Shown: piece by piece, positions 8,578-18,540 of the stretch
Layout: every line of letters begins with the position of its first letter
Numbering within the stretch: position 1 is the stretch's first letter
Assembly (NCBI RefSeq): GCF_003425985.1
Contig: NZ_CP022985.1
Coordinates: 1,835,501-1,899,500 of the forward strand
Origin: Mariniflexile sp. TRM1-10
GTDB lineage: Bacteria > Bacteroidota > Bacteroidia > Flavobacteriales > Flavobacteriaceae
Length of the DNA stretch: 64,000 nt
Direction of reading: 5' to 3'
Notes under the pieces: generated by a model
The model's database searches: none
Told to the model about the DNA's origin: nothing
What the model saw: the letters and a program-made list of their open reading frames with translations, nothing else
Made by a program: the position numbers and the translations under genes

Positions 8578-10725
8578 TTAGTTTTTATTGATTTTCATTG
8601 GTAATTGATCAAACCCCATATTAAAAAGTGTAAACCCAAAAACATCAGCATATTGCTCAATAGTTTTACTTACAGGTGTTCCGGCACCATGGCCTGCATC
8701 TGTTTCTATTCTAATTAAAGTTGGGTTTGCCCCTGTTTGCTTACTTTGCAATTCAGCAGCAAATTTAAAGCTATGTGCCGGTACCACTCGGTCGTCATGA
8801 TCGCCCGTTGTGATTAAAGTCGCGGGATATTCTACACCAGCTTTCACATTATGAACAGGGGAATAGCCTTTTAAATAGTTGAACATCTCTTTGCTTTGTT
8901 CGGCTGTACCATAATCGAAAGCCCAACCTGCACCTGAAGTAAAGGTATGATAACGTAACATATCTAAAACCCCGACCGCTGGCAATGCCACTTTTGCTAA
9001 ATTAGGTCGCTGAGTCATAACAGCACCTACCAATAAACCGCCATTTGAACCTCCCCTTAACGCCAAATAATTTGAAGACGTGTATTTGTTATTTATTAAG
9101 TATTCCGCGGCAGCGATAAAGTCGTCAAATACATTTTGTTTTTTTAACTGTGTCCCTGCATCATGCCATTTTCTGCCATATTCGCCACCACCACGCAAAT
9201 TTGGTACAGCTAAAATACCGCCTTGTTCCATCCAAACGGCGTTGGTAATACTAAAAGCAGGTGTTAAACTAATGTTGAAACCGCCATAGCCATAAAGCAT
9301 GGTTGGGTTTTTGCCATCCCGTTTCAAGCCTTTTTTATGGGTGATTATCATAGGGATTTTAGTGCCATCCTTTGAATTAAAAAAAACTTGTTTACTTTCG
9401 TAGTCATTACTGTTAAAGTCGATGTCTGGTGACCAATATAAATTGGTGTCACCTGTTTTAGGGTTTAACGAATAAATACTTGAAGGTGTATTGTAATTAG
9501 TGAATGAATAATATAACGTCGTATCTTCTTTTTTTCCAGAGAAACCAGAAGCAGTTCCTAATCCTGGTAATTCTATTTCTCTTATTAATTTACCGTTGTA
9601 ATCGTATTGTTTAATTTTAGATATGGCATCAACCATATAATTCGCAAAGAAAAAACCACTTCCTTTTGATGGGTTTAAAACAAATTTGGTTTCCGGTATT
9701 ACATCTACCCAATGTTCTGGGGTTGGGTTTGAAGCATCCACTGAAACTATTTTTTTGTTTGGAGCATTTAGGTTGGTTACTATAAATAATTTGCTGCCTT
9801 CATTTTCAATAACTTGTGAATCACTATCGGTATGATTTAAGATAGAAATTAATTGGCTGTTTTTATGTGATAAATCTTTTATAAAGAGTTTATTTCCTGA
9901 TGTTGAAATACGCGGTGTGATGATTAGATATCTATTATCTTCTGTAACATTGGCATAAATGTATCGGTGCTTTTCTTCTGGTGTTCCACCGTAAATAAGA
10001 GCATCTTCACTTTGAGGCGTTCCAAGTTTATGATAATATACTTTGTGCTGGTCTGTTTTTGCCGAAAGCTCACTCCCTTTAGGTTTATCGTAACTGGAAT
10101 AGTAAAATCCTTCGTTTTTATACCAAGATATTTGAGTGAATTTTACATCAATAAGAGTGTCTTCAATAATCTTTTTCGTTTCGGCATTCATGATTAGAAT
10201 TTTTCTCCAATCACTACCTCCTTCAGAAATGGAATATGCTAAAATACTGCCGTCTTTTGAAAAACTTAAAGCGTCTAAAGATGTTGTCCCGTCTTTCGAA
10301 AACGTATTGGGATCTAAAAACAGTTCTTCGTTTTCACTACCAATCTTTTTCCTATAAATAACATATTGATTTTGTAAACCATCATTTTTAGAAAAGTACA
10401 TATAGTTGCCTTCTTTAAATGGCGCACTTATTTTTTCGTAATTCCATAGATTTGAAAGGCGTTCTTTAAGTTCGTTTCTAAACGGAATATTGTCCAAATA
10501 GTTGTTGGTTACCCTATTTTGAGCTTTTACCCAAGCTTCTGTTTCCTTGCTTCTGTCGTCTTCTAGCCAACGGTAAGGGTCGTTAACTTTAACGCCAAAA
10601 TAAGAGTCTATACTATCAACTGTCTTTGTTTCAGGATAATTCACTGGCACTTTTTTTTCTACAGGGTTCTGTTTGCAAGCCATAAAGCTTATAGCGACTG
10701 CAATACTAATAATTAATTTGTTCAT
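8578..10725 (-). CDS. Prolyl oligopeptidase family protein (S9A), lipoprotein
   Basis: This is a serine peptidase that cleaves short peptides after proline. The N-terminus ([15 protein letters not shown]) is a lipoprotein signal with cysteine 16. Lys-Gln after the cysteine, without acids, suggests a periplasmic rather than surface position. Next come the family start ([29 protein letters not shown]), a beta-propeller, and the alpha/beta hydrolase domain. The catalytic residues are Ser in RGGSNGGLL, Asp in [11 protein letters not shown] and His in AGHGAGTP. The ATG ending at 10725 is preferred over one nine codons upstream because it gives a clean signal peptide. Length is 715 aa. Confidence 0.93.
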   Translation of the reverse strand: MNKLIISIAVAISFMACKQNPVEKKVPVNYPETKTVDSIDSYFGVKVNDPYRWLEDDRSKETEAWVKAQNRVTNNYLDNIPFRNELKERLSNLWNYEKISAPFKEGNYMYFSKNDGLQNQYVIYRKKIGSENEELFLDPNTFSKDGTTSLDALSFSKDGSILAYSISEGGSDWRKILIMNAETKKIIEDTLIDVKFTQISWYKNEGFYYSSYDKPKGSELSAKTDQHKVYYHKLGTPQSEDALIYGGTPEEKHRYIYANVTEDNRYLIITPRISTSGNKLFIKDLSHKNSQLISILNHTDSDSQVIENEGSKLFIVTNLNAPNKKIVSVDASNPTPEHWVDVIPETKFVLNPSKGSGFFFANYMVDAISKIKQYDYNGKLIREIELPGLGTASGFSGKKEDTTLYYSFTNYNTPSSIYSLNPKTGDTNLYWSPDIDFNSNDYESKQVFFNSKDGTKIPMIITHKKGLKRDGKNPTMLYGYGGFNISLTPAFSITNAVWMEQGGILAVPNLRGGGEYGRKWHDAGTQLKKQNVFDDFIAAAEYLINNKYTSSNYLALRGGSNGGLLVGAVMTQRPNLAKVALPAVGVLDMLRYHTFTSGAGWAFDYGTAEQSKEMFNYLKGYSPVHNVKAGVEYPATLITTGDHDDRVVPAHSFKFAAELQSKQTGANPTLIRIETDAGHGAGTPVSKTIEQYADVFGFTLFNMGFDQLPMKINKN

Positions 10726-10749
10726 ATAATTATTGATTTGCAATGAATT

Positions 10750-10757
10750 CAAAAATA
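10750..10757 (-). promoter_or_regulatory. Promoter -7 box for the S9 peptidase
   Basis: On the minus strand the box reads TATTTTTG (TAnnTTTG) and ends about 24 bases before the chosen start codon. No -33 TTG is obvious. Confidence 0.4.
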
Positions 10758-10856
10758 ACGAAAATCCCTCAGTATGTGTTGTTGGTCTTAAAAGTTTAAA
10801 TTTTACATAGTAATAGCTGTACTTTTACTTATACATTTTATAAATTAATTTTAGTT

Positions 10857-11816
10857 ATGAAGAAGGTCTTTTTAGGGTTATTATTAATAGCAAATTGTTT
10901 TTCGTTGTTTTCTCAGTCAGATATTACCAAGCACGAGATTAAGGAGCATATTAAATTTTTAACTTCAAGAAAAAATGAAGGACGTTATCCGGGTGGCAAA
11001 ACTAATAAGCGTGTTGTGAAATATTTGGAGAAAGATTTTAAAAAATCGGGAATTGAATCTTTTAAAGGAGGATATAAGCAACATTTTAAAGCCAGATTAA
11101 GGGCAGAAGAAGGTGTAGCGGAAAAACCATTGGTATCTACTTGGAATGTTATAGGTTTTATTGAAGGTAATGATGCCATTTTAAAAAATGAATATATTAT
11201 TTTAGGGGCACATTATGATCATTTAGGTTTGGGTGGTCCTTCTTCAAAATCGGATAAAAAACACACCATTCATTTTGGAGCCGATGATAATGCTAGTGGC
11301 ACTGCAGCTTTATTGGAAATAGCAGAAAAGTTAGTGGGGTACAAATTAGAATTAAAACGCAGTATTATATTTATTGCTTTTGGAGCTGAAGAGCAAGGAC
11401 TGTTGGGAAGTGAATATTTTGTTGAACACCCTATCGTGCCTTTGGAACAGATGAAGCTTATGATTAATATGGATATGGTGGGTCGACTTAATGAAGAAAA
11501 GCAGGTGTATATGGGAGGCGCGGGAACGTTTCCAGGAGGCGTAGATTTTATGACCCATTTAGGAAAAAGTTTAGGTTTGAACCCGGTGGTCCATGCAGGA
11601 TCGGTAGGGGGTTCTGATCATGTGTCGTTTTATAAAAAAGGAATTTCAGTAATGGGAATGCATACAGGCGGGCATCCGCAATACCATACGCCTGAGGATA
11701 CTTTAGAGCTAATAAATTTAGAAGGTGAGAAAATGGTTTGTGAGTATATTTTTCAAACTATCATGAGAATAGCTTCAACAAATAAGGAACTCTATTTTAT
11801 TAAACAAAACGATTGA
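10857..11816 (+). CDS. M28 family zinc peptidase, secreted
   Basis: This exported aminopeptidase-like enzyme begins with a signal peptide (MKKVFLGLLLIANCFSLFSQS), predicted to be cut near residue 20. The two-zinc site of family M28 is complete: His in GAHYDHLG, bridging Asp in GADDNASG, catalytic Glu pair in GAEEQGLLGS, Asp in NMDMVGR and His in YHTPEDT. Length is 319 aa. It is divergent from the S9 peptidase across a 131-base gap; together the two could break down periplasmic peptides, which is inference from context. Confidence 0.92.
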   Translation: MKKVFLGLLLIANCFSLFSQSDITKHEIKEHIKFLTSRKNEGRYPGGKTNKRVVKYLEKDFKKSGIESFKGGYKQHFKARLRAEEGVAEKPLVSTWNVIGFIEGNDAILKNEYIILGAHYDHLGLGGPSSKSDKKHTIHFGADDNASGTAALLEIAEKLVGYKLELKRSIIFIAFGAEEQGLLGSEYFVEHPIVPLEQMKLMINMDMVGRLNEEKQVYMGGAGTFPGGVDFMTHLGKSLGLNPVVHAGSVGGSDHVSFYKKGISVMGMHTGGHPQYHTPEDTLELINLEGEKMVCEYIFQTIMRIASTNKELYFIKQND

Positions 11817-11860
11817 TTATAAAAAAAGCTGTCTTCTAAAAAGTCCTTTAAATTTAATTT

Positions 11861-11983
11861 GTCAGGTTGAGCTTGTCGAAACCGATATTGATTATCAGTA
11901 AGTTAAAATAGCCTGTCAAGCTGAGCCTGTCGAAGCTATCGAAAGAAGAGGCAATAAAGGCCTTCGACAAGCTCAGTCTGACA
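11861..11983. repeat. Three copies of a CTTCGACAAGCTCAG-type repeat
   Basis: Copies lie at 11861-11882 and 11914-11935 (forward) and at 11961-11983 (reverse), so the last two form a long hairpin. They occupy the gap between the converging M28 peptidase and asd genes. Repeats of this type are widespread in Bacteroidota intergenic DNA and can act as bidirectional terminators. Confidence 0.75.
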
Positions 11984-12031
11984 TAGAACTATGCTTTTTA
12001 GTCTCAATAAGATATAGAATCCTATTGAAAA

Positions 12032-13021
12032 TTATACTAAGTTGTTTGCTATTAAATACTCTCCAATTTGAATGGCATTGGTAGCAGCCCCTTTACGTAA
12101 GTTATCGGCAACAATCCACATATTTAGTGTGTTTGGTTGGGATTCGTCTCTACGTAAACGCCCCACAAATACCTCATCTTTATCATGCGCTAATATGGGC
12201 ATAGGATAGGTATTGGTTGCTGTATTATCTTGTAAAACAACACCAGGAGTATTGCTGATTATTTGTCTAACATCAGCTAAATCAAAATCGTTTTCAAACT
12301 GCACGTTTACAGATTCTGAATGCCCTCCAGCAGTAGGAACACGCACTGCGGTAGCTGTTACAGAAAATGTTTTGTCATTAAATATTTTTTGAGGCTCTCT
12401 GGCCAATTTCATTTCTTCTTTAGTATAGCCATTTTCTAAAAATGTATCACAGTGAGGCAGTACGTTTCTGTTAATTGGGTAAGGATAAGCCATATCACCT
12501 TCAATACCTGCCATTTCGTTTTCTAATTGCTTAACCGCTTTAACACCAGTTCCTGAAACCGATTGGTAAGTTGAAACCACCACGCGTTTCATTTTATATT
12601 TTTTATGAAGTTGCGATAATGCTAACACCATTTGAATGGTCGAGCAGTTAGGATTTGCTATAATTTTATCGTCTTTAGTTAGCTCGTGTGCATTGATTTC
12701 TGGGACTACCAATTTTTTAGTAGGGTCCATTCTCCAAGCCGAAGAGTTATCAATTACAGTGGTACCAACTTCAGCAAACTTAGGTGCCCATTCCAACGAT
12801 GTGTCCCCTCCTGCCGAAAAAATAGCGATTTGCGGTTTTGCAGCCACAGCATCGGCTAAACCAATGACGGTGTATTCTTTATTTTTATATGTTAATTTTT
12901 TTCCAACAGAACGTTCAGATGCTACCAAAAGCAATTCAGTTATTGGGAAATTGCGTTCAGCAAGAACTTTTAGCATCACTTCACCAACCATTCCAGTGGC
13001 GCCAACTACAGCTACTTTCAT
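12032..13021 (-). CDS. asd: Aspartate-semialdehyde dehydrogenase
   Basis: Asd reduces aspartyl phosphate to aspartate semialdehyde, the branch point to lysine/diaminopimelate, threonine and methionine. The NADP loop VGATGMVGEVML, the catalytic cysteine in ANPNCSTIQ and the substrate/base region in PTAGGHSESVNV are present. Length is 329 aa, normal for the bacterial type. It is a single gene with a promoter-like box 38 bases upstream. Confidence 0.96.
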   Translation of the reverse strand: MKVAVVGATGMVGEVMLKVLAERNFPITELLLVASERSVGKKLTYKNKEYTVIGLADAVAAKPQIAIFSAGGDTSLEWAPKFAEVGTTVIDNSSAWRMDPTKKLVVPEINAHELTKDDKIIANPNCSTIQMVLALSQLHKKYKMKRVVVSTYQSVSGTGVKAVKQLENEMAGIEGDMAYPYPINRNVLPHCDTFLENGYTKEEMKLAREPQKIFNDKTFSVTATAVRVPTAGGHSESVNVQFENDFDLADVRQIISNTPGVVLQDNTATNTYPMPILAHDKDEVFVGRLRRDESQPNTLNMWIVADNLRKGAATNAIQIGEYLIANNLV

Positions 13022-13058
13022 TTTAATTTGATTTAAAGATTCAATAAAATTTACGAGG

Positions 13059-13066
13059 CAAAACTA
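13059..13066 (-). promoter_or_regulatory. Promoter -7 box for asd
   Basis: On the minus strand the box reads TAGTTTTG (TAnnTTTG), giving a leader of roughly 30 bases before the asd ATG. Confidence 0.45.
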
Positions 13067-13089
13067 AGTAATAATTATATTTTAGGATC

Positions 13090-13131
13090 AAAAAAAAGCC
13101 CTTGTTTTCTAAAAACGAGAGCTTTTTAACA
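13090..13131 (-). terminator. Terminator after mscL
   Basis: A near-perfect stem with G-U wobbles (aaaaagcccttgtttt against aaaacgagagcttttt) is followed on the minus strand by a T-run. It lies 35 bases past the mscL stop and before the asd promoter. Confidence 0.75.
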
Positions 13132-13165
13132 ACAAATAACACGTTGTTATATATTTAACACTTTG

Positions 13166-13567
13166 TTATTTTTTAAGCAAATCTCTGATTTGAATAAGCA
13201 ATTCTTCTTGTGTTGGTCCTGCTGGTGGTGCTGGAGCTTCCTCTTCTTTTTTCTTCATTTTACTAATCGCTTTTATAATCATAAACATAACGAATGCAAC
13301 AATGATAAAGTCAATTAAACTTGTTAGGAAACTTCCATAAAGTACAGCAATTTCACCAGTTACAGTACCCGCTTCATCGGCAACTCCTGGTGTAATAACA
13401 TATTTTAAATCGTTAAAGTCAGAATTAAAAATCAACCCAATTAATGGTGATACAATTCCAGCAGTAAATGAAGTGACAACTTTATTAAAGGCAGCACCCA
13501 TTACAAAAGCAACCGCAATGTCTACAAGGTTGCCTTTCATTGCAAAATCTTTAAACTCTTTTAACAT
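13166..13567 (-). CDS. mscL: Large-conductance mechanosensitive channel MscL
   Basis: MscL opens under membrane tension to release solutes during osmotic downshock. The N-terminal helix MLKEFKDFAMKGNLVDIAVAF, the pore-lining helix with its glycine pattern, and the second membrane helix (SLIDFIIVAFVMFMIIKAI) are all present. The C-terminus ends in a charged bundle after a PAPPAGPT linker. Length is 133 aa. Its own terminator makes it a single-gene unit. Confidence 0.97.
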   Translation of the reverse strand: MLKEFKDFAMKGNLVDIAVAFVMGAAFNKVVTSFTAGIVSPLIGLIFNSDFNDLKYVITPGVADEAGTVTGEIAVLYGSFLTSLIDFIIVAFVMFMIIKAISKMKKKEEEAPAPPAGPTQEELLIQIRDLLKK

Positions 13568-13631
13568 AAATTATAAGTTTATTGGTTAGTAAATCACTAA
13601 AATAAATAAAAGAATGATAATTTTATATTTT

Positions 13632-14738
13632 TTATTTCAAGAAAACCCGTTTTACTCTTTGCGAAATAGCTGTTATAAGTTCGTATGAAATAGTCCCAGC
13701 AGTTTCGGCTAAATTTTCGGCGGTAGTATTGGGACCAAAAACGATCACCTCGTCGCCTTCTTTGCAATCAATGTTTGTTACATCAACCATGATCATATCC
13801 ATGCATACATTTCCTAGAATATAAGCCTTTTGATGATTGATTATTACATATCCTTTACCTTTACCGTATTGTCTGCCAATGCCATCAGCGTGTCCAATAG
13901 GCAGCGTTGCCGATCTTAAAAATCTGTCGGTTTTAAAAGTACGATTATAGCCTATAGATGCGCCTTTTTCAATAGCATGGATTTGGGAAATAATCGTTTT
14001 TAAAGTACCAATAGGTTTAAAATTTTTGTTTTCTTTTTCCGAATTTCCAAAGCCATACATTCCAATACCACTTCTAACCATATCAAAATGGCCTTCTGGA
14101 TAATTTAAAATGCCAGAAGTATTACAAATATGAAGCAATGGTTTGTAGCCAATAGCATTAATAAGCGTTTTTGCTATATTTTTAAATGTTTCTATTTGAT
14201 TTATGGTGAAATCCCTTTCGTTTAAGTCTTCGCTAGCTGCTAAATGTGAAAAAATGGATTTTATTTTTACTGCTGAAGTTTCATTTACTTTTGAAACAAT
14301 ATAATCTACGTCATTTTCAGAAAACCCCAATCGGTTTAAACCGGTATTGAACTTTATGTGAATAGGATAGTCATGTTGTTTTTCCGCAGAAGCGATAGAA
14401 ATAAACTCGTTTAAAATTTTGGTGTTATATAAATTGGGCTCTAAACGGTTTTCTATTAAAGCATTAAAATTTACCGCCTGTGGGTGTAATACTAAAATAG
14501 GTTTGGTAATACCAGCATTTCTAAGCGTTACACCTTCATGTACAAAAGCCACGGCAAAATAATCTACAGGTAGATCTTGTAAATAGTTGGCAATTTCGCA
14601 AGCGTCACTTCCATAAGCAAACGCTTTAACCACCGCCATAAATTTGGTATGGTTGTTTATTCTCGATTTTAAGTGTTCAAAATTATGTTTTAAAGCTTTT
14701 AAATCGATTTCAAGTACGGTTTCTTGCGCTTTAGGCAT
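13632..14738 (-). CDS. alr: Alanine racemase
   Basis: Alr converts L- to D-alanine for peptidoglycan. The PLP-binding lysine lies in [12 protein letters not shown] and the second catalytic base, tyrosine, in [10 protein letters not shown]. The family signatures SGIGMYGFG and [10 protein letters not shown] are also present. At 368 aa it is the single-domain form without the MurF fusion seen in some Bacteroidota. Its start overlaps the tdk end by 8 bases, so translation is probably coupled. Confidence 0.96.
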   Translation of the reverse strand: MPKAQETVLEIDLKALKHNFEHLKSRINNHTKFMAVVKAFAYGSDACEIANYLQDLPVDYFAVAFVHEGVTLRNAGITKPILVLHPQAVNFNALIENRLEPNLYNTKILNEFISIASAEKQHDYPIHIKFNTGLNRLGFSENDVDYIVSKVNETSAVKIKSIFSHLAASEDLNERDFTINQIETFKNIAKTLINAIGYKPLLHICNTSGILNYPEGHFDMVRSGIGMYGFGNSEKENKNFKPIGTLKTIISQIHAIEKGASIGYNRTFKTDRFLRSATLPIGHADGIGRQYGKGKGYVIINHQKAYILGNVCMDMIMVDVTNIDCKEGDEVIVFGPNTTAENLAETAGTISYELITAISQRVKRVFLK

Positions 14739-15378
14739 CCGGGTTTTGGGTTTTTGGAGTCAGTTCTTCGGCATCATTCACCTTCATGTTTCTAACTTTA
14801 TCGCGTGTCATGGCTTTGTAATAAGCGGCTCTGCTTAAAGGTTCGTATTCGTCAACTTCACCTAATAACACCAAATTATCATTTTTCCCTTTTCGGTAAC
14901 TGTATTGCGCTAAATTGCCTGTTCTGGTACAAACAGCGTGGACTTTGGTAACATATTCGGCAGTTGCCATTAAATTGGGCATGGGGCCGAAGGGATTGCC
15001 TTTAAAGTCCATATCAAGTCCAGCTACAATAACTCGAACACCTTTGTTGGCCAAATCATTGCAAACACGTACAATTTCGTCATCAAAAAACTGGGCTTCG
15101 TCAATGCCAACGACATCACAGCCATCGGCCAAAATAGGGATATTAGCCGCTGCAGGAACGGGGGTAGAACGAATTTGGTTGGCATCGTGCGACACTACCA
15201 TATCTTCGTTGTAACGCACATCAATGGTAGGTTTAAAAATCTCTACTTTTTGTCGGGCAAATTGCGCGCGTTTAAGCCTTCGGATTAGTTCTTCGGTTTT
15301 TCCTGAAAACATTGAGCCACAGATAACTTCAATCCATCCAAATTGTTCTTTATGATTTACTGTATTTTCAAGAAACAT
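14731..15378 (-). CDS. tdk: Thymidine kinase (type II)
   Basis: Tdk phosphorylates thymidine in the salvage pathway. The P-loop [15 protein letters not shown], the Walker B-like DEAQFF and the lasso-region [13 protein letters not shown] are clear. The family zinc site normally uses four cysteines; here only one (VCTRTG) is left and the second pair is gone (SRAAYY), so this is a zinc-free variant. Length is 215 aa. It heads the tdk-alr pair. Confidence 0.95.
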   Translation of the reverse strand: MFLENTVNHKEQFGWIEVICGSMFSGKTEELIRRLKRAQFARQKVEIFKPTIDVRYNEDMVVSHDANQIRSTPVPAAANIPILADGCDVVGIDEAQFFDDEIVRVCNDLANKGVRVIVAGLDMDFKGNPFGPMPNLMATAEYVTKVHAVCTRTGNLAQYSYRKGKNDNLVLLGEVDEYEPLSRAAYYKAMTRDKVRNMKVNDAEELTPKTQNPDA

Positions 15379-15484
15379 TTTGTAATTTTAACACTAAAAT
15401 AAAACGATTATTCGTTTGTATAAAGGTGGCGTAAATTTATTAAAAAACAAAAGCCTAAATAGCAATAATTTAAAATTTATAACA

Positions 15485-16240
15485 ATGAAGAAGAAGTTAG
15501 AGTCGGAATTGATAAGTATTGCACACAGAATCCTTAAGTTAAAAGGAAAAGAAGACGTTGTTAAAATGCATGCTGAAGTATCGGAACTTTTTGAAAAGTT
15601 ATCGGTATTAAAATTTGCCCATGAAAAATTTGAAGGTGATATACCAACTATAGGAAGTGACACCTCTTTTTTCGATATGTTAGATGGTGCTTTTAACAAC
15701 AAAATAAGTGATGCCATTGAAGTAGAAGATAAAATTTATATTAATCTGGATGAGGTTGAAGATGACCATATTATGGAGCCTGGCATTGAAACCATTAAAG
15801 GCATGGTGGCACATATGCCAAATGAACCCGAAGATATTGAAGTAATTTTAGAAGAAGCCATTCCGAAACAGAAAAGCCAGAAAAATGACTTAGACGATTT
15901 AATGTCTAGTTTTAAAGACATGCCAGTTTTCGATCCTATTTCTAAAATACAGCATGGTATTCCAAATGGTATTCCAAACGAAAAAAAATCATTAAACGAT
16001 AAATTAAAAAGAGGAGGATTAAACATAGGACTTAACGATAAAATAGCTTTTATTAAACATTTATTTGAAGGTAAAAGTGAAGATTATGAGCGTGTTATTT
16101 CCCAACTTAACACTTTTGAATCGTTTAGTAATGCCAAACAGTTTCTTATAGACATTGTAAAACCAGATTACAACAATTGGGTGAGCAAAGAAGAAGTTGA
16201 AGAGCGTTTTTTCCAAATTTTAGAAAACCGATTTAATTAG
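15485..16240 (+). CDS. Conserved hypothetical protein, cytoplasmic
   Basis: I do not recognise a named family over the full 251 aa. An N-terminal helical segment (residues 1-45) is followed by an acidic middle with a GIPNGIPN motif. The C-terminal segment (LNIGLNDKIAFIKHLF... VKPDYNNW...EERFFQIL) looks like a module found, from memory, in several uncharacterised Bacteroidota proteins. There is no signal peptide or membrane segment. The ATG at 15485 is used because the preceding in-frame sequence lacks helix or conservation cues. Its stop overlaps the rsmI start by one base, suggesting a link to rRNA modification or translation. Confidence 0.7.
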   Translation: MKKKLESELISIAHRILKLKGKEDVVKMHAEVSELFEKLSVLKFAHEKFEGDIPTIGSDTSFFDMLDGAFNNKISDAIEVEDKIYINLDEVEDDHIMEPGIETIKGMVAHMPNEPEDIEVILEEAIPKQKSQKNDLDDLMSSFKDMPVFDPISKIQHGIPNGIPNEKKSLNDKLKRGGLNIGLNDKIAFIKHLFEGKSEDYERVISQLNTFESFSNAKQFLIDIVKPDYNNWVSKEEVEERFFQILENRFN

Positions 16241-16911
16241 TGAGCAAACTTTATATTGTACCAACACCCATTGGAAATTTAAAAGACATGACTTTTAGAG
16301 CTGTTGAAGTTTTAAAAGAAGTCGATTTAATTCTTGCCGAAGACACACGCACATCGGGGAAACTATTAAAACATTTTGAAATTTCAACCCACATGCAGTC
16401 GCACCACATGCACAACGAGCATAAAACGGTTGAAAACTTAATTCAAAAATTAAAAAGCGGCACCACTGTAGCGCTCATTAGCGATGCGGGAACACCGGCT
16501 ATTTCCGACCCCGGATTTTTACTGACCCGTGCTTGTATAGAAAATAATATTGAAGTCGATTGTTTACCTGGAGCCACCGCCTTTGTGCCAGCTTTGGTAA
16601 ATTCGGGCTTACCAAACGACAAGTTTGTGTTCGAAGGATTTTTGCCCGTTAAAAAAGGGCGACAAACACGCTTGTTGTTACTTGCTGAAGAAACCCGAAC
16701 CATCATTTTTTATGAAAGTCCGCATAAATTACTAAAAACCCTCGCTAATTTTTGCGAGTATTTTGGCGAAGACAGAGAGGTATCGGTATCTAGAGAACTT
16801 ACAAAATTATATGAAGAAACCATCCGTGGTACTGCAAAAGAGGTATTAGATCATTACACCAATAAACCACCAAAAGGCGAAATAGTTATTGTGGTTGGTG
16901 GAAAAAAATAA
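16240..16911 (+). CDS. rsmI: 16S rRNA (cytidine(1402)-2'-O)-methyltransferase RsmI
   Basis: RsmI methylates the ribose of C1402 in the decoding centre with S-adenosylmethionine. Tetrapyrrole-methylase fold motifs are visible: YIVPTPIGNLKDMTFRA, LAEDTRTS, SDAGTPAISDPG and the PGATA loop. At 223 aa it lacks the C-terminal tail of the 286-aa E. coli protein. The start is a GTG at 16240 sharing its first base with the upstream stop codon. Confidence 0.94.
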   Translation: MSKLYIVPTPIGNLKDMTFRAVEVLKEVDLILAEDTRTSGKLLKHFEISTHMQSHHMHNEHKTVENLIQKLKSGTTVALISDAGTPAISDPGFLLTRACIENNIEVDCLPGATAFVPALVNSGLPNDKFVFEGFLPVKKGRQTRLLLLAEETRTIIFYESPHKLLKTLANFCEYFGEDREVSVSRELTKLYEETIRGTAKEVLDHYTNKPPKGEIVIVVGGKK

Positions 16912-16943
16912 TTAGTCTAAGAAATAGCCGAAATAGTATTGTA

Positions 16944-17408
16944 ATGAAATTCCATTTAAATTTCACAACTGATTACGGGCAGTTTTATATAAGTGACAAA
17001 ACCCCAACGGGAAGTACTGGTTCAGAAAATTTTTGGACAGATCAAGCTTTTGCGGATAAGCTTGCGGTTGAAAAAAATATTTTAGGTATTTCAATAGCTA
17101 ATGATGAAGGAAAAGTAAAATGTCTATTAGAAATTTTAAATTCAAAAAGTCTAACTAATGATTTTAGTAGTTTTGACCATGTTGTAGAAGCAAGTATAGA
17201 AATCAAATCTGGAGTTTTACAAGTAATTGATTGTCCATCTTCCGAAATCGAAATGGAAACTAAAATCGAAAATGGGGAATATAGAGTTCGTGTTTATTCA
17301 ATAAACTTAGAATCTGCTTACAGCGAAAACACAAAAGACTCTTATAAAGTAGAGATGTGGAAAGAAGGTTATGCAGAACGAATTGTTTTAAAAAGATATT
17401 TAGGTTAA
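16944..17408 (+). CDS. Hypothetical single-domain beta protein
   Basis: This is a 154-aa acidic protein without signal peptide, membrane segment or known catalytic motif. The pattern FWTDQAFADKLAVEKNILGISI near the start and GEYRVRVYSINLES...DSYKVEMW near the end suggests a compact beta domain. From memory it resembles the ComJ/nuclease-inhibitor family, but I could not test this. It follows rsmI by 32 bases. It could equally be an immunity-type or housekeeping protein. Confidence 0.6.
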   Translation: MKFHLNFTTDYGQFYISDKTPTGSTGSENFWTDQAFADKLAVEKNILGISIANDEGKVKCLLEILNSKSLTNDFSSFDHVVEASIEIKSGVLQVIDCPSSEIEMETKIENGEYRVRVYSINLESAYSENTKDSYKVEMWKEGYAERIVLKRYLG

Positions 17409-17457
17409 TAAGCACTGTTTTATCAGATGCATCAAGTTTTAAAAATATTTAGTAAAA

Positions 17458-17802
17458 ATGAGTTTAGAAACATTTAAACAAAAAATAAAAACCACGCCAA
17501 ACAACATCGAGTTTTCAGAAACCATGGCTGTAATAGAATCAAACTACAATTTTACACCAACTGCTTTTAAAAATGGTCCTTTACAAAATAATGCAGGTGA
17601 AAATTCGGGGTCTTGTAAATTATTTGCCTTCGCCAAATTACAAGGTTTTACACAAGATGAAACATTGGCTTGTTTTGGAAAGTTCTATTTTGAGGATGTG
17701 TTAAACGACCCAAATGGTACAGGGCATCAAAACATTCGAAATTTTATGAAAACGGGTTTTGAAGGTTTGGCTTTTGACGGAGAACCTCTAAAACTTAAAT
17801 AG
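17458..17802 (+). CDS. HopJ-family protein
   Basis: This 114-aa protein matches the HopJ family: an N-terminal FKQKIKTTPNNIEFSETMAVIE, then NYNFTPTAFKNG, the GSCKLFAFAKLQGF motif and QNIRNFMKTGFEGLAFDG. The family name comes from a plant-pathogen effector, but members are widespread in free-living marine bacteria without type III secretion, so an effector role is unlikely here. Function unknown. The DNA glycosylase gene follows 13 bases later, so they are probably one transcript. Confidence 0.85.
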   Translation: MSLETFKQKIKTTPNNIEFSETMAVIESNYNFTPTAFKNGPLQNNAGENSGSCKLFAFAKLQGFTQDETLACFGKFYFEDVLNDPNGTGHQNIRNFMKTGFEGLAFDGEPLKLK

Positions 17803-17815
17803 CTTTTTGTTTCAG

Positions 17816-18385
17816 ATGCAAGACTTGTTATCAAATATAAGACAATGTACCATCTGCGAAAAACATCTGCCTTCAGGGCCGCGCCCCATTGTATCGGCCC
17901 ACCCCAAAGTTAAAATTGTGATTATTGGGCAAGCACCGGGAACAAAAGTTCATAAAACAGGCATTCCTTGGGATGACGCTAGTGGGAAGCAATTAAGAAA
18001 CTGGTTGGGAGTAACTGATGCTGTTTTTTACGACGAAACCAAAATAGCCATCATGCCCATGGGATTTTGTTATCCCGGAAAAGGAAAATCGGGTGATTTA
18101 CCACCACGACCTGAATGTGCACAACAATGGCATAAACCCTTGTTGGAACACTTACCTAATGTAGAGTTGATTCTTTTAATTGGGATGTATGCACAAAACT
18201 ATTATTTGAAAAATAAAGCAAAGAATACATTAACCGAAACGGTTGCTAATTTTAAAGCATATTTACCTAAGTATTTACCATTGCCACATCCCTCACCGCG
18301 AAATAGGTTTTGGCTCACGAAGAATCCTTGGTTTGAGATTGAGGTGCTGCCGGAGTTGAGAAGTAGGGTTCAGGAATTGATTTAA
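17816..18385 (+). CDS. Uracil-DNA glycosylase family protein
   Basis: This 189-aa protein belongs to the uracil-DNA glycosylase superfamily, which removes uracil from DNA. The cysteines of an N-terminal metal or cluster site are only partly present (CTICEKHL). The water-activating motif appears as GQAPGTKVHKTGIPW, and the DNA-contacting motif as HPSPRNRFW. It resembles the family whose members are often annotated only as 'uracil-DNA glycosylase family protein'. The in-frame TTG at 17807 is rejected in favour of ATG 17816. Confidence 0.82.
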   Translation: MQDLLSNIRQCTICEKHLPSGPRPIVSAHPKVKIVIIGQAPGTKVHKTGIPWDDASGKQLRNWLGVTDAVFYDETKIAIMPMGFCYPGKGKSGDLPPRPECAQQWHKPLLEHLPNVELILLIGMYAQNYYLKNKAKNTLTETVANFKAYLPKYLPLPHPSPRNRFWLTKNPWFEIEVLPELRSRVQELI

Positions 18386-18540
18386 TTATTTTATATAATA
18401 AATTTAATAACATCATTTACTTTTTCATTAATTAATATAGCTTAAAATCCATTCGTGAATTAGTGGCGAAAAAAAACAAATAACAGTCCACACCCAATAC
18501 TATAATTTTAGTAACTTTCAATAAATATACAAAGGGTTTT

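Noticed and set aside
17458-17802. Type III effector (HopJ)
   Set aside because: The family name is historical; no secretion system or effector features are nearby.
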